NCBI RefSeq assembly: GCF_003003215.1
Contig: NZ_PVUF01000012.1
Coordinates: 1 to 64,000, forward strand
DNA: 64,000 nucleotides
Direction of reading: 5' to 3'
Source: Tritonibacter scottomollicae
GTDB taxonomy: Bacteria > Pseudomonadota > Alphaproteobacteria > Rhodobacterales > Rhodobacteraceae
Shown: in pieces, positions 53,129 through 62,710 of the stretch
Layout of the letters: every line of letters begins with the position of its first letter
Position numbering within the stretch: the first letter of the stretch is position 1
Position numbers and translations under genes: made by a program
Notes under the pieces: model-generated
What the model saw: only the letters and a program-made list of their open reading frames with translations
What the model was told of the DNA's origin: nothing
The model's database searches: none

Positions 53129-54403
53129 ATGGCAGAAGTCGCGCCCTTTCCGGCGCCTGATAAGGGGAGCGCGTCCCGCGCCGCCGCCAATGCGATGAGT
53201 GCCCCGCCGGAGACTGCGGTGGCGTCGCGCCCCCGCGACCCGCGCCTGGATTTCTACCGCGGCATTGCGATGTTCATCATCCTGAGCGCGCATATCCCCG
53301 GCAACCGCTGGGGCAGCTGGATACCGGCCCGTTTCGGGTTCTCGGACGCCACGGAGATCTTTGTCTTCTGCTCGGGCATGGCCTCGGCGATCGCCTTTGG
53401 CGGCTCCTTCGCCCGCAATGGCTGGTGGATGGGCACCGCCCGCGTCGCCTATCGCTGCTGGCAAGTGTTCTGGGCCCATATCGGCTTGTTCTTCTTTCTT
53501 GCCATGTCCATGGCCGCGCTTGATCTCTATGGCGGCTTTGACAAGAGCTACATCGGGTCGCTGAACCTGCACCGGTTCTTCTCCAACACGACGCAACAGA
53601 TCGTCGGGATTTTCACCCTGACCTATGTGCCGAACTACTTCGACATCCTGCCAATGTATCTGGTGGTGCTGGCCTTGATGCCTGCCATCATGGGCGTGCG
53701 CAAAGCCGGACGCTGGGCCGTGGCCTGCCTATGCATCGCACTGTGGTTGCTTGCGAACCCCTATATGATCGGCATGGGCCCCGATGGCCTGTCCCTGCCA
53801 GCCGAACCCTGGTCCGAGCGCGAGTGGTTCTTCAACCCCTTCGGCTGGCAGCTTCTGTTCTTCACCGGCTTTGCCTTCATGTCGGGCTGGCTGCCAAAAC
53901 CGCCCATCAGTCGCACACTTGCGGCGCTGGCCGTGGCGTTCCTGGTCTTCTCCATGCCCTTCGGCTCCTGGAAGGTGTTCAGCTGGCTCAATGCAGCCGC
54001 TCCAGATCTGGGCGAGACCATCCGCCCCGCCTGGCGCATCACCGACGAATGGCGAGAGAAGACCGACTTCGGTCTGCTGCGCTACATGCACTTCCTGTCG
54101 CTGGCCTATCTGGCGTGGCTCGTTGCCGGTGAAAATGGCCAGAACCTGGTCGCGCGCGGCACCTCGGTGATTTCGCGCATCTGGGCCACTGTCATTACCC
54201 TGATCACCAAGGTTGGTCAGCAGAGCCTCGCGGTGTTTGTGGCCTCTATGGCGCTGGCCCGCTTCATCGGAGCCGTGCTCGATCAGACGGATCGCAGCAT
54301 CACCGTGACCGCTGCCGCAAACCTTGCCGGTTTTGCCCTTATCATCGGCTGCGCCTATGGCGCGGCCTGGTTCAAATCCCAACCGTGGAGACGCAAACGA
54401 TGA
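53129..54403 (+). CDS. opgC: OpgC family membrane protein (glucan succinyltransferase-like)
   Basis: A 424-residue inner-membrane protein with about ten hydrophobic segments. OpgC hallmarks include RDPRLDFYRGIAMFIILSAHIPGNRW near the start, DATEIFVFCSGMASAIAFG, and YVPNYFDILPMYLVVLALMP. By family it adds succinyl groups to osmoregulated periplasmic glucans. Its TGA overlaps the opgG start (ATGA). The N-terminal ~30 residues are Ala/Pro-rich and probably cytoplasmic. AGGAG about 16 bp ahead of ATG 53129 is a reasonable ribosome site. Confidence 0.9.
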   Translation: MAEVAPFPAPDKGSASRAAANAMSAPPETAVASRPRDPRLDFYRGIAMFIILSAHIPGNRWGSWIPARFGFSDATEIFVFCSGMASAIAFGGSFARNGWWMGTARVAYRCWQVFWAHIGLFFFLAMSMAALDLYGGFDKSYIGSLNLHRFFSNTTQQIVGIFTLTYVPNYFDILPMYLVVLALMPAIMGVRKAGRWAVACLCIALWLLANPYMIGMGPDGLSLPAEPWSEREWFFNPFGWQLLFFTGFAFMSGWLPKPPISRTLAALAVAFLVFSMPFGSWKVFSWLNAAAPDLGETIRPAWRITDEWREKTDFGLLRYMHFLSLAYLAWLVAGENGQNLVARGTSVISRIWATVITLITKVGQQSLAVFVASMALARFIGAVLDQTDRSITVTAAANLAGFALIIGCAYGAAWFKSQPWRRKR

Positions 54404-55926
54404 GCAAACTGAGCCGTCGTTCCTTCCTGCAAACCGCATCCGCCCTGTCGCTGATCGCTGTCGCACCCGCTGTCCAGGCGACTGCCGGAACAGAGAAGTT
54501 TTCTCGTGCCGATGTGATCGCACGGGCCAAGGCCCTCGCGGAGCGCCCATACAGCGCGCGCAGCTCAGTCCCCGATGACTGGCTGGCGATGTCTTACGAC
54601 CAGTATCGCTCGATCCAGTTTGATGTGGACAAGGCGCTCTGGGCGGGCACGGATCGAAGCTACAATGTCGATTTCTTTCTGCCCGGTCTGTATTTTGAGC
54701 GCCCGGTCCTGATCCACTCCGTTGTCGACGGCATAAGCACAAGCGTGCCTTTCGATATGGACCGGTTCAACAAGCACCCCGAAATTTCGCCCAAATTGTC
54801 CAAGGAAGGCGCGCTTGGCTATTCCGGTTTCCGCCTGCGTACGGATCTGGATGACGAAAACCATCCGGGCAAGAAAACCGAATTCTGCGTTTTCCAAGGC
54901 GCGAGTTACTTCCGCGCCATCGCCAATGGCAACAACTACGGGCTCTCGGCCCGTGGTCTGGCGCTGAAGACGGCCGACCCGGAGGGCGAAGAGTTCCCCG
55001 AATTCGTCAGCTTCTGGCTAGAGGCCCCCGGCCCGCTACAGGAGAACATGATTGTTCATGCGCTGATGGACAGTCCCTCGGTCACCGGCGCCTATCGCTT
55101 TGACATCACGCCCGGAAATCCCTGTGTGATGGATGTCGAGGCGACGTTGTTTGCCCGCAAGGACCTGACCCACGCTGGCCTTGCGCCGCTCACGTCGATG
55201 TTCCTCTTTGATGGCACCAACCACCAGCGCTTTGACGACTTCCGCCCGGCGGTACACGACAGCGATGGCCTGTTGCTGAAGAACGGCCATGGCGAGGTCA
55301 TCTGGCGGCCACTGGCCAACCCGACCCGCCTGCAGGTATCGAGTTTCGTGGATGAGAACCCGATGGGCTTCGGCCTGATGCAACGGGCGCGCAAACTGTC
55401 GGAGTTTGCGGATCTCGAGGCCTTCTACCATCGGCGCCCCTCGCTCTGGGTCGAGCCCAAGGGCGACTGGGGCAAAGGGGCCGTGACGCTGGTGGAGATC
55501 CCCGCCGACAAGGAGATCTACGACAATATCGTGGCCTATTGGCGTCCGGACGAACCCTATGCCGAAGGCACGCGCGTCGATCTGGAGTATCGGCTGACCT
55601 GGGGCGAGGAGCCGGTACCGGACCTGCCGCGCGTCATAAATACCGCGTCGGGCGCAAAGATCTTCGGCGACCCGGGCCGTCTGATGGTCATTGATTTTGA
55701 GGCGCACCCGCTGTTCGAGGCGGACCCGGATGCTTTCACCATCCATGTGTCCTCTCCCAATCTGGAGACCCGCGACGGCATTCTCCAACGCAATCCGGAA
55801 ACCGGCGGCATGCGGCTGGCGTTTTCCTTCGATCCGGGCGATCAGACTCATGTTGAGCTGCGCGCCCAACTTCGGAAAGATGGCGCTGCGGCCTCCGAAG
55901 TCTGGCTTTATAGGTGGACTGTTTAA
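54400..55926 (+). CDS. opgG: Glucan biosynthesis protein OpgG/OpgD family
   Basis: A 508-residue periplasmic protein with a twin-arginine signal (LSRRSFLQTASALSLIAVAPAVQA). Family motifs in order: YRSIQFDVDKALWAG, PFDMDRFNK, GYSGFRLRTDL, FQGASYFRAIANGNNYGLSARGLALKTA, FLFDGTNHQRFDDFRPAVHDSDGL and FGLMQRARKLSEFADLEA. OpgG and OpgD shape the glucan backbone in the periplasm; here a single copy may do both jobs. ATG 54400 overlaps the opgC stop, and opgH follows with no gap. The Tat signal is more typical of OpgD. Confidence 0.93.
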   Translation: MSKLSRRSFLQTASALSLIAVAPAVQATAGTEKFSRADVIARAKALAERPYSARSSVPDDWLAMSYDQYRSIQFDVDKALWAGTDRSYNVDFFLPGLYFERPVLIHSVVDGISTSVPFDMDRFNKHPEISPKLSKEGALGYSGFRLRTDLDDENHPGKKTEFCVFQGASYFRAIANGNNYGLSARGLALKTADPEGEEFPEFVSFWLEAPGPLQENMIVHALMDSPSVTGAYRFDITPGNPCVMDVEATLFARKDLTHAGLAPLTSMFLFDGTNHQRFDDFRPAVHDSDGLLLKNGHGEVIWRPLANPTRLQVSSFVDENPMGFGLMQRARKLSEFADLEAFYHRRPSLWVEPKGDWGKGAVTLVEIPADKEIYDNIVAYWRPDEPYAEGTRVDLEYRLTWGEEPVPDLPRVINTASGAKIFGDPGRLMVIDFEAHPLFEADPDAFTIHVSSPNLETRDGILQRNPETGGMRLAFSFDPGDQTHVELRAQLRKDGAAASEVWLYRWTV

Positions 55927-57804
55927 ATGCGTGACTTCCCTCCCACTCCCCTGATCCCTCCGGAGACTCCGCTGGCAATGCCGGCGCAGGACTTCGGGAC
56001 CGAGTTTCACGACGTCAAAGCGCCGGCCACCGGTGAGGGTCAGCCCGGTGTTGCCCTGTGGCGCATCCTGGCGTTTTCGCCCGCGATGGCTGCCACAGTG
56101 GCCCTCGGCTGGGTCATGCAAGGCTGGTTTGCCGCTGATGGCACCTCCATGCTGGAGTGGGTTCTGTTGACGCTGATCGCGTTCAACTTCTTCTGGATCA
56201 CCTTCACGGTCTCCACCGTGCTTCTTGGGCTCTACAGCCTGTCCCAGACCCGCCCGACGCCAGCCCGTGGTCCGCGCAAGCCGATGCGGGTTGCCCTGCT
56301 GGTGCCGGTCTATAACGAAGTGCCGTGGTACGTGCTCGGCAATGCCCGCTCGATGCTGGAGGAACTGCGCGCGATCAGCGGGTCACATCAGTACGACATG
56401 TTCATTCTGTCCGACACCCGCGATGCAGAGATCGCCGCGCAGGAAGAACAGAGTGTCCGCGCCCTGCGGGACGAATTGCCGGAGGGCATCAGCCTCTACT
56501 ACCGGCGCCGCGAAAAGAACACCGCCCGCAAAGTCGGCAATATCCACGACTGGGTGACCCGCTGGGGCGGCGATTACGAGGCAATGCTGGTGCTGGATGC
56601 AGACAGCCTGATGACAGGCCGTGCCATCGTGCGCCTCACGGATGCGCTGTCACGTGATCCCGCCGCCGGCCTCATTCAGAGTTTCCCGCAACTCATTGGT
56701 GCACAATCCGTTTTTGGCCGCATGCAGCAGTTTGCAAATGGCGTCTACGGTCTTGCTCTGGCCGAAGGGCTGGCGCGCTGGACCGGGCATGAAGGCAACT
56801 ACTGGGGGCATAACGCCATCATCCGCACCCGCGCCTTTGCCGCCTGCGCCGGCCTGCCGGAACTGCCGACACTCACCGGTGGCACTTCGATCATCATGAG
56901 CCACGACTTTGTCGAAGCAGGGCTTCTGCGCCGCGCGGGCTGGCGGGTGCGGTTCCTGCCGCGCATTCGCGGCTCCTACGAGGAAACCCCTGCAACCCTT
57001 GTTGATCACATCCAGCGGGACCGTCGCTGGTGCCAGGGCAACCTGCAGCATCTGCGCATTCTCAACGCCACCGGCTTTCACGCCATGTCGCGGTTCCACC
57101 TCGCTCATGGGGCGATCGGCTATCTGATGGCGCCTGTGTGGTTTGCTCTTCTGGTGATCTGGGCCGTGATCGGTCATGACGAAGGCGCCTCGGTCATCAC
57201 CTACTTCTCGGAGAAGAACCCGCTGCGGCCAAACTGGCCCGACATGAGCGAGCCGCGTCATGTCGCCGTGATCATCCTGATCTACGCCATGCTGCTTGCA
57301 CCCAAAATTCTATCCGTCGCCGCCCTGCCGCTGACGGGACGGCGGATTTCGGACTACGGCGGGATCGGGCGGTTCCTGCTGTCGATGCTGACGGAAATCC
57401 TACTGGCGATCCTCTATGCTCCGATCCTGATGGTTCAGCAGATGATCGCCGTACTGCGCACCGTCTTTGGTCTACAAAAGGGCTGGTCGCCGCAGGCACG
57501 CGCGGGCGGGCACTACAGCCTCGCAACGCTGTTCAAATGTCATGCGCTGGAGACCATCAGTGGTGTGATGCTGTGGATTGGCGTTGCGACGGGTTTGGTT
57601 TCGCTCTGGCTGGCACCGATCGCTCTGTCGCTGGTGCTGGCGGTCCCGTTGTCGGCCCTATCCAGCCTGCGCCTTCCGCGTCGATGGATGAGCACCGCCG
57701 AAGGGCTGCATGAGCCACGCATCAATCGCGCTGCACGGCATTATCGCGGCCTGCTGCGGAAAAACCTGCACGGTCCCGATGCGCCTGTGCAGGCCGTCGA
57801 GTGA
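55927..57804 (+). CDS. opgH: Glucans biosynthesis glucosyltransferase OpgH
   Basis: A 625-residue membrane glycosyltransferase (GT2). Two N-terminal helices (~47-65 and ~75-105) precede the catalytic domain with ALLVPVYNEVPWYV, the LDADS metal motif, the GHNAIIRTRAF segment, the acceptor region SHDFVEAGLLRRAGW and the QRDRRWCQGNLQH motif. Further helices follow from ~385. It polymerises glucose from UDP-glucose and exports the chain. The first codon directly follows the opgG stop. It is shorter than E. coli OpgH (847), mainly at the termini, as in other Rhodobacteraceae. Confidence 0.95.
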   Translation: MRDFPPTPLIPPETPLAMPAQDFGTEFHDVKAPATGEGQPGVALWRILAFSPAMAATVALGWVMQGWFAADGTSMLEWVLLTLIAFNFFWITFTVSTVLLGLYSLSQTRPTPARGPRKPMRVALLVPVYNEVPWYVLGNARSMLEELRAISGSHQYDMFILSDTRDAEIAAQEEQSVRALRDELPEGISLYYRRREKNTARKVGNIHDWVTRWGGDYEAMLVLDADSLMTGRAIVRLTDALSRDPAAGLIQSFPQLIGAQSVFGRMQQFANGVYGLALAEGLARWTGHEGNYWGHNAIIRTRAFAACAGLPELPTLTGGTSIIMSHDFVEAGLLRRAGWRVRFLPRIRGSYEETPATLVDHIQRDRRWCQGNLQHLRILNATGFHAMSRFHLAHGAIGYLMAPVWFALLVIWAVIGHDEGASVITYFSEKNPLRPNWPDMSEPRHVAVIILIYAMLLAPKILSVAALPLTGRRISDYGGIGRFLLSMLTEILLAILYAPILMVQQMIAVLRTVFGLQKGWSPQARAGGHYSLATLFKCHALETISGVMLWIGVATGLVSLWLAPIALSLVLAVPLSALSSLRLPRRWMSTAEGLHEPRINRAARHYRGLLRKNLHGPDAPVQAVE

Positions 57805-57822
57805 CGCTGACCTGATAACGAC

Positions 57823-57843
57823 GCGGGGGCGGCCTGCCCCCGC
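57823..57843. terminator. GC-rich hairpin between convergent opgH and esterase genes
   Basis: GCGGGGGC (57823-57830) and GCCCCCGC (57836-57843), perfect 8-bp stem, 5-nt loop. No T run on either strand, but the placement between two convergent stops suggests bidirectional termination. Confidence 0.5.
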
Positions 57844-57877
57844 ATCCATCCGGACCTCCGAAAGATCCAAGCTGAAA

Positions 57878-58726
57878 CTAGTCGGTATGTTCGGCGTCGA
57901 GTTCGCTGGCTTCCAGCCAGTTGATCGCCCTGTCCGCCCAGCCCTGCGGGATCATGTGCCCACCCGGGAACAGCTCAAAGGCCAGATCTGCTTCTGCGTG
58001 ACAGCTCCAACTGCGCAGCATCAGCTCGCCCTCCTGCCACATGCGATCCGGCGCATGGGTGGCGCAGCCGAGCGTCTCGCGCCACAGCTCCAGCCCGGCC
58101 CAGATATCGCCCTGGATAAAGCGCCCACCGCCGAGGATACGCCCCTCCAGAGGCACAACGCCATCGGTCCAGCCGTGACTTTGGTAGAGCCGTACAGGCC
58201 CCGCACAGTCCTCAGGCTGCTGTCGCCAGAACCCACCCGAGACCGGAAGATACGCCGCAAAGCTGTCTGGCCTCTCGCAGGCCAGGTAGTTCACCATAAA
58301 GGCGCCCGATGAAAACCCTGCGAGAACAGAGCCTTCGACATCGATATTGAATCGCTTCCCTGCATCCGCAAGCACCGCAGGTAGAAAGTCGAAATCATCG
58401 CGGCCACCAAATGTGGGCAAAAAAGACCAACTCCGCGGTCCATCCTCGGCACGGCGCGCACCGTTGGGCGCGATCACTGCGTAGCCCCGGTCTGTCAGTG
58501 CTGAAATCACACCGCGCATACTCAGAACGCCCCGCGCAGAGCCGCCGTGGCCGTGCAGGAACATCACCGCGGGCACCGCGCCTTGCCCGTCCAACGGCAG
58601 GACGAGTTCATAGCTGCCGTCAGGCAACGTGCAGGCGCCCTCTGCCGTGCCGCATATCGCATGGGCCGCAGGCGCCGCCATGATCAGCGCAAGCGCGAGG
58701 GAGGTGATCGCAGCAGAGTGTGTCAT
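57878..58726 (-). CDS. Exported LpqC/polyhydroxybutyrate depolymerase-like esterase
   Basis: A 282-residue alpha/beta hydrolase with a signal peptide (to APAAHA, before ICGTAEG). The oxyanion region is VMFLHGHGGSARG, the nucleophile elbow AGFSSGAFMVNYLACERP with the Ser in GFSSG, the acid in SHGWTDGVVP and the His in FPGGHMIPQGW. Substrate unknown; relatives cleave feruloyl or acetyl esters or short polyhydroxybutyrate. The ATG at 58726 overlaps the rhodanese gene stop (ATGA); ATG 58735 is also possible. Two Cys pairs in the mature protein suggest disulfides. Confidence 0.85.
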   Translation of the reverse strand: MTHSAAITSLALALIMAAPAAHAICGTAEGACTLPDGSYELVLPLDGQGAVPAVMFLHGHGGSARGVLSMRGVISALTDRGYAVIAPNGARRAEDGPRSWSFLPTFGGRDDFDFLPAVLADAGKRFNIDVEGSVLAGFSSGAFMVNYLACERPDSFAAYLPVSGGFWRQQPEDCAGPVRLYQSHGWTDGVVPLEGRILGGGRFIQGDIWAGLELWRETLGCATHAPDRMWQEGELMLRSWSCHAEADLAFELFPGGHMIPQGWADRAINWLEASELDAEHTD

Positions 58727-59196
58727 CCGTTCCATGCGCGCACCGGCAGGTTTGAATTGAGCCAGCCCGGCCCCGCAGCAGACCCGTACATGCCTTCGGG
58801 CACATCGATGATCGTGGTGAACCCCGCCGCGATCAGACGTTTACTCAGCCGCGCGGACCGCACGCCACCCGCACAGATCAGAGCAACCGCGCGCGTATTG
58901 TCCCCCTGCATCAGCGTGGTCAGCGCTTCGGTGAAATCATCACGCCGCATATCGAGCGGAACGGCGCCCTCCGGCACGCCAGTGCGACGCCATTCCGTCG
59001 GGGTGCGGATATCCAAGAGCAGAATATCCCCCGTCGAGGCTTTGGCATGCGCCTGTTGCACCGACAGCAGAGCGCCCTCATGAGGCGGCGTATATCGGTA
59101 GAGCCACCACCAGGCGCCGCCGCTGCCCGCAACAGCCACCGCGCCCAGCATCAGGCCCCTGCGGTTGAAACTGGTCACATGTCCGATTTTTTCCAT
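58723..59196 (-). CDS. Rhodanese-like protein with N-terminal export signal or anchor
   Basis: A 157-residue protein. The N-terminus (FNRRGLMLGAVAVAGSGGAWWWLYRY) looks like a Tat signal or an uncleaved anchor. The rhodanese domain has LLLDIRTPTEWRRTGVPEGAVPLDM and the active loop CAGGVRSAR. It should act in the periplasm on sulfur or thiol transfer, but no partner is evident. It overlaps the esterase gene by 4 bp, so the two are translated together. The 294-bp gap to mrpA contains no other gene. Confidence 0.85.
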   Translation of the reverse strand: MEKIGHVTSFNRRGLMLGAVAVAGSGGAWWWLYRYTPPHEGALLSVQQAHAKASTGDILLLDIRTPTEWRRTGVPEGAVPLDMRRDDFTEALTTLMQGDNTRAVALICAGGVRSARLSKRLIAAGFTTIIDVPEGMYGSAAGPGWLNSNLPVRAWNG

Positions 59197-59490
59197 GGTT
59201 CTATCCGTAGACGTGGCCTCATCCCTCTCCTAGCATGAACGTCATGATTGCGCGCGATCCGCGCGGTGACGCGCTGTTCAAGATCGCGTCATCGCAATGC
59301 TGCATCGCCGCAACCAGCGGCGGCGGCAGAAAACATGCGGCCCAATGTCACATTTAGCTGTTTCCGATCCGAAACAGTCCACTTTCAGAGCGGATTTTCT
59401 GGAACACCACTGGAAATTTCCTTACGCAAATAGCAGCTAAGGGCCTGTTGCCCGAAAAATAAAACAAATGCCCGACCTGGAGAGTATGAC
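59197..59490. other. Divergent promoter region, rhodanese / mrpA
   Basis: 294 bp without a gene. The mrpA-proximal 120 bp are AT-richer than the surroundings. No palindrome or convincing promoter pair was found. Confidence 0.4.
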
Positions 59491-62352
59491 GTGTCCCTTT
59501 TCTTGATAGCGGCCCTGCCATTCCTCGGCGCGCTGTTTCCCGCGCTTCTGATCCGTGCCGGTCGCAATGCCTCGGCCTCATCTGCCGGGCTTGCGACGGG
59601 CCTCGCCTTTATCGGCCTTATGCTGCACGCCCCTGCCATTCTGCGAGGAGAGACAGTGCAGGTCGGCCTCGAATGGCTGCCCGCGCTGGGGCTGCATGCG
59701 AATTTCTTTCTCGACGGGCTGGGTTTTCTGTTTGCCACCATGATCCTCGGGATCGGGCTGCTCATCATCCTTTATGCGCGCTTCTACCTGTCGCGAGAGG
59801 ATCCGATGGGGCAATTCTATACCTATTTGCTGCTGTTCCAGGGCGCGATGGTTGGGATCGTTCTGTCCGACAACATCCTGCTTTTGTTGATCTTCTGGGA
59901 GCTGACATCGCTGTCGTCCTTCCTGCTGATCGGCTATTGGAAGCACCTGCCAGAAGGCCGTCAGGGCGCGCGCATGGCACTGACGGTGACCGGCATGGGC
60001 GGGCTGGCCATGATCGGTGGCATGCTGATCCTCGGCAATATCGCCGGCAGCTATGACATCAGCGTCATCCTGCAGAACAAGGACGCGATCCAGTCGTCGG
60101 ATCTCTATCTTCCTGCATTGATCCTGATCCTGATCGGGGCCTTCACCAAATCGGCGCAATTCCCGTTTCACTTCTGGTTGCCGCATGCGATGGCCGCACC
60201 GACGCCGGTTTCGGCCTATCTGCATTCCGCCACGATGGTGAAGGCAGGCCTGTTCCTGATGGCGCGCCTGTGGCCAGTGCTGGCAGGCACGCCGGAGTGG
60301 TTCTACATCGTCGCCACCACGGGCCTGATCACCATGGTGCTTGGTGCCGTGATCGCGTTGTTCAAGGATGATCTCAAGGCGCTCCTGGCGTTCTCTACCG
60401 TCTCGCATCTGGGCCTGATCACCATGCTTCTGGGCATGGGCACCAAGCTGGCGGCTGTGGTCGCGGTGTTCCACATCATCAACCACGCCACTTTCAAGGC
60501 CGCGCTCTTCATGTCTGCGGGCATCGTCGATCACGAAGCGCACACGCGGGATATCAAACGCCTTGGCGGGCTGCGTCATCTGATGCCTGTCACCTTCGTG
60601 ATTGCCACTCTGGCGTCGCTGTCGATGGCGGGCATTCCGCCGCTCAACGGGTTCCTGTCAAAGGAAATGATGCTGGAGGAGATTTCGCACACCAGCTGGA
60701 TGCAAAGCCCGCTGGCCATGTCGATCCTGGCAACCATCGCGGCGATGTTCTCGGCGGCCTACTCCTTTCGCTATATCGCGCATGTGTTTCTCGGCCCCAA
60801 ACGTGACGACTATCCGGCGAAACCCCATGATCCGGGGTTCGGCATGTGGGCATCGCCCGCCCTGCTGGTGACACTGGTGGTTCTGATCGGCCTGTTCTCG
60901 GCCAAGCTGGTCGGCCCACTGGTTGCCGCCTCCGCAAGTGCCGTCATCGGCGGAGAAAAACTTCCCTATTACTCGCTGAAACTCTGGCATGGGGTCACGC
61001 CTGCGCTTTACATGTCGATCATCGCCATTGTCGGCGGTCTTGTGCTGCTGGCCCTGCACCGCCCGCTGGAGCGGGTCTGGAACGCCCTGCCCCGCCCGGA
61101 GGCCAAGGTGATCTTTGATGCCATCGTTGGCGCAGCCACCCGTTTGATGCAGGGCATCACGGCCGGGCTGCATGACGGCTCGCTGACCCGCTACGGCGCT
61201 ATCATGATCAGCTTCACCGCGGCCCTCAGTATCTATGCCTTTTCAACCGGCCTTTTGGGCGCACCCACCCGAGCGCTACAGCAGGCAGGCGCCTTGCCCA
61301 TCGTTGCATGGCTTTGCCTCATCGTGGCGGCCGCCTGCATCGTGTTGTTCCACCGTCGCCGGTTCATCGCGCTGATCCTGATCGGTATCGTCGGCCTGAT
61401 CGTGTCGCTGTCGTTCAACTATCTCTCGGCACCGGATCTTGCCCTGACACAGATCTCGGTCGAAGTGGTGACGATCATCCTGATGCTGCTGGCACTGAAC
61501 TTCCTGCCCAAGGACACGCCGGTCGAAACCCCGGTCCTGACCCGGATGCGGGATGGCGTGATTGCGATCATCGGGGGCGTTGGCGTCGGCGGCCTGATCT
61601 ACGCGATGCTGCTGCGGGATTTTGCCTTCCCGTCCATCTCCGGCTTTCACGTCGAAAACTCCTACAAGGGCGGTGGCGGCACCAATATGGTGAACGTCAT
61701 CCTTGTGGATTTCCGTGGCTTTGACACCTTTGGCGAAATCATCGTGCTGGGCATCGCGGCGCTGGTCATCTTTGCGCTGACCGAGGCAGTGCTGTCCACG
61801 CGCGTCCGGGCCTATCTGCTGAACCGCAAACCCGACATTGAGCAGGCGGGCGACAGTCATCCGGGTATGATGGTCGTGGTGACGCGGATGATGATGCCCG
61901 TGGCTTTGATGGTTGCGGCCTACATCTTCTTCCGCGGGCACAATCTGCCGGGTGGTGGCTTCATCGCCGGTCTGATCGCGGCCATTGCCGTCATCATGCA
62001 ATACATGGCATCTGGCTTTGGCTGGGCAACGGAGCGACAACGCTTCCCCTATCACGGCATTATCGGCTCAGGCGTGCTGATCGCAGCCGCCACGGGGATT
62101 GGCGCCTGGTTCAACGGCCAGCCGTTCCTGACCTCCGCTTTTGGCTATGTGCATCTCCCGCCGTTGAACGAATTCGAGGTCGCCACAGCCGCATTGTTCG
62201 ACCTTGGCGTGTTCCTCGCCGTCGTGGGCGCTGTCCTGCTGGCGCTGGAAAGCCTCTCGCGCTTTGCATGGCAGCCGGGCTCTGCATCCGAACATGCCAT
62301 GGACATCAACCCTGCCCGCGACGACGCGGAACAAGACATGAAGGAGGCCTGA
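59491..62352 (+). CDS. mrpA: Monovalent cation/H+ antiporter subunit A (MrpA-MrpB fusion, PhaAB)
   Basis: A 953-residue membrane protein. The N-terminal two-thirds are the proton-pumping MrpA core, related to complex I NuoL (YTYLLLFQGAMVGIVLSDNILLLLIFWELTSLSSFLLIGYW and KSAQFPFHFWLPHAMAAPTPVSAYLHSATMVKAG, with the key Lys and His). The C-terminal ~250 residues match MrpB (MNVILVDFRGFDTFGEI, then GHNLPGGGFIAGLIAA). Such A-B fusions are standard in alphaproteobacteria (PhaAB of Sinorhizobium). It exchanges Na+ or K+ for H+ in pH and salt homeostasis. Translation starts at GTG 59491, with GGAGAG upstream. Confidence 0.95.
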   Translation: MSLFLIAALPFLGALFPALLIRAGRNASASSAGLATGLAFIGLMLHAPAILRGETVQVGLEWLPALGLHANFFLDGLGFLFATMILGIGLLIILYARFYLSREDPMGQFYTYLLLFQGAMVGIVLSDNILLLLIFWELTSLSSFLLIGYWKHLPEGRQGARMALTVTGMGGLAMIGGMLILGNIAGSYDISVILQNKDAIQSSDLYLPALILILIGAFTKSAQFPFHFWLPHAMAAPTPVSAYLHSATMVKAGLFLMARLWPVLAGTPEWFYIVATTGLITMVLGAVIALFKDDLKALLAFSTVSHLGLITMLLGMGTKLAAVVAVFHIINHATFKAALFMSAGIVDHEAHTRDIKRLGGLRHLMPVTFVIATLASLSMAGIPPLNGFLSKEMMLEEISHTSWMQSPLAMSILATIAAMFSAAYSFRYIAHVFLGPKRDDYPAKPHDPGFGMWASPALLVTLVVLIGLFSAKLVGPLVAASASAVIGGEKLPYYSLKLWHGVTPALYMSIIAIVGGLVLLALHRPLERVWNALPRPEAKVIFDAIVGAATRLMQGITAGLHDGSLTRYGAIMISFTAALSIYAFSTGLLGAPTRALQQAGALPIVAWLCLIVAAACIVLFHRRRFIALILIGIVGLIVSLSFNYLSAPDLALTQISVEVVTIILMLLALNFLPKDTPVETPVLTRMRDGVIAIIGGVGVGGLIYAMLLRDFAFPSISGFHVENSYKGGGGTNMVNVILVDFRGFDTFGEIIVLGIAALVIFALTEAVLSTRVRAYLLNRKPDIEQAGDSHPGMMVVVTRMMMPVALMVAAYIFFRGHNLPGGGFIAGLIAAIAVIMQYMASGFGWATERQRFPYHGIIGSGVLIAAATGIGAWFNGQPFLTSAFGYVHLPPLNEFEVATAALFDLGVFLAVVGAVLLALESLSRFAWQPGSASEHAMDINPARDDAEQDMKEA

Positions 62353-62356
62353 GAGC

Positions 62357-62710
62357 ATGGAATTTCTCGTTGCTTCAGCCGTCGGCCTGCTCACCGCTGC
62401 GGGGATCTATCTGGTGCTGCGTCGCCGCACGTTCCCGGTGATCCTCGGCACCTCGCTGCTGTCTTATGCAGTGAATGTGTTTCTCTTCGCCTCCGGGCGA
62501 TTGGCGAGCAATGCGCCGCCGATCCTCAACAAATACGCCGATGTGGCCTATAGCGATCCCCTGCCGCAAGCGCTGGTGCTGACGGCGATCGTGATTTCCT
62601 TCGGCATGACCGCCGTGGTGGTGATGGTGGCCCTCGGGGCCTACCTCAGCGCCCGTAACGACAATATCAACATGGACGACACTGCGCCTGCGCAGGGAGA
62701 GGACGCATGA
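62357..62710 (+). CDS. mrpC: Monovalent cation/H+ antiporter subunit C
   Basis: A 117-residue protein with three hydrophobic helices, homologous to complex I NuoK. Visible pattern: GIYLVLRRRTFPVILGTSLLSYAVNVFLFASG and DPLPQALVLTAIVISFGMTAVVVMVALGAYL. It starts 4 bp after mrpA and overlaps mrpD by 4 bp (ATGA). Confidence 0.95.
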   Translation: MEFLVASAVGLLTAAGIYLVLRRRTFPVILGTSLLSYAVNVFLFASGRLASNAPPILNKYADVAYSDPLPQALVLTAIVISFGMTAVVVMVALGAYLSARNDNINMDDTAPAQGEDA

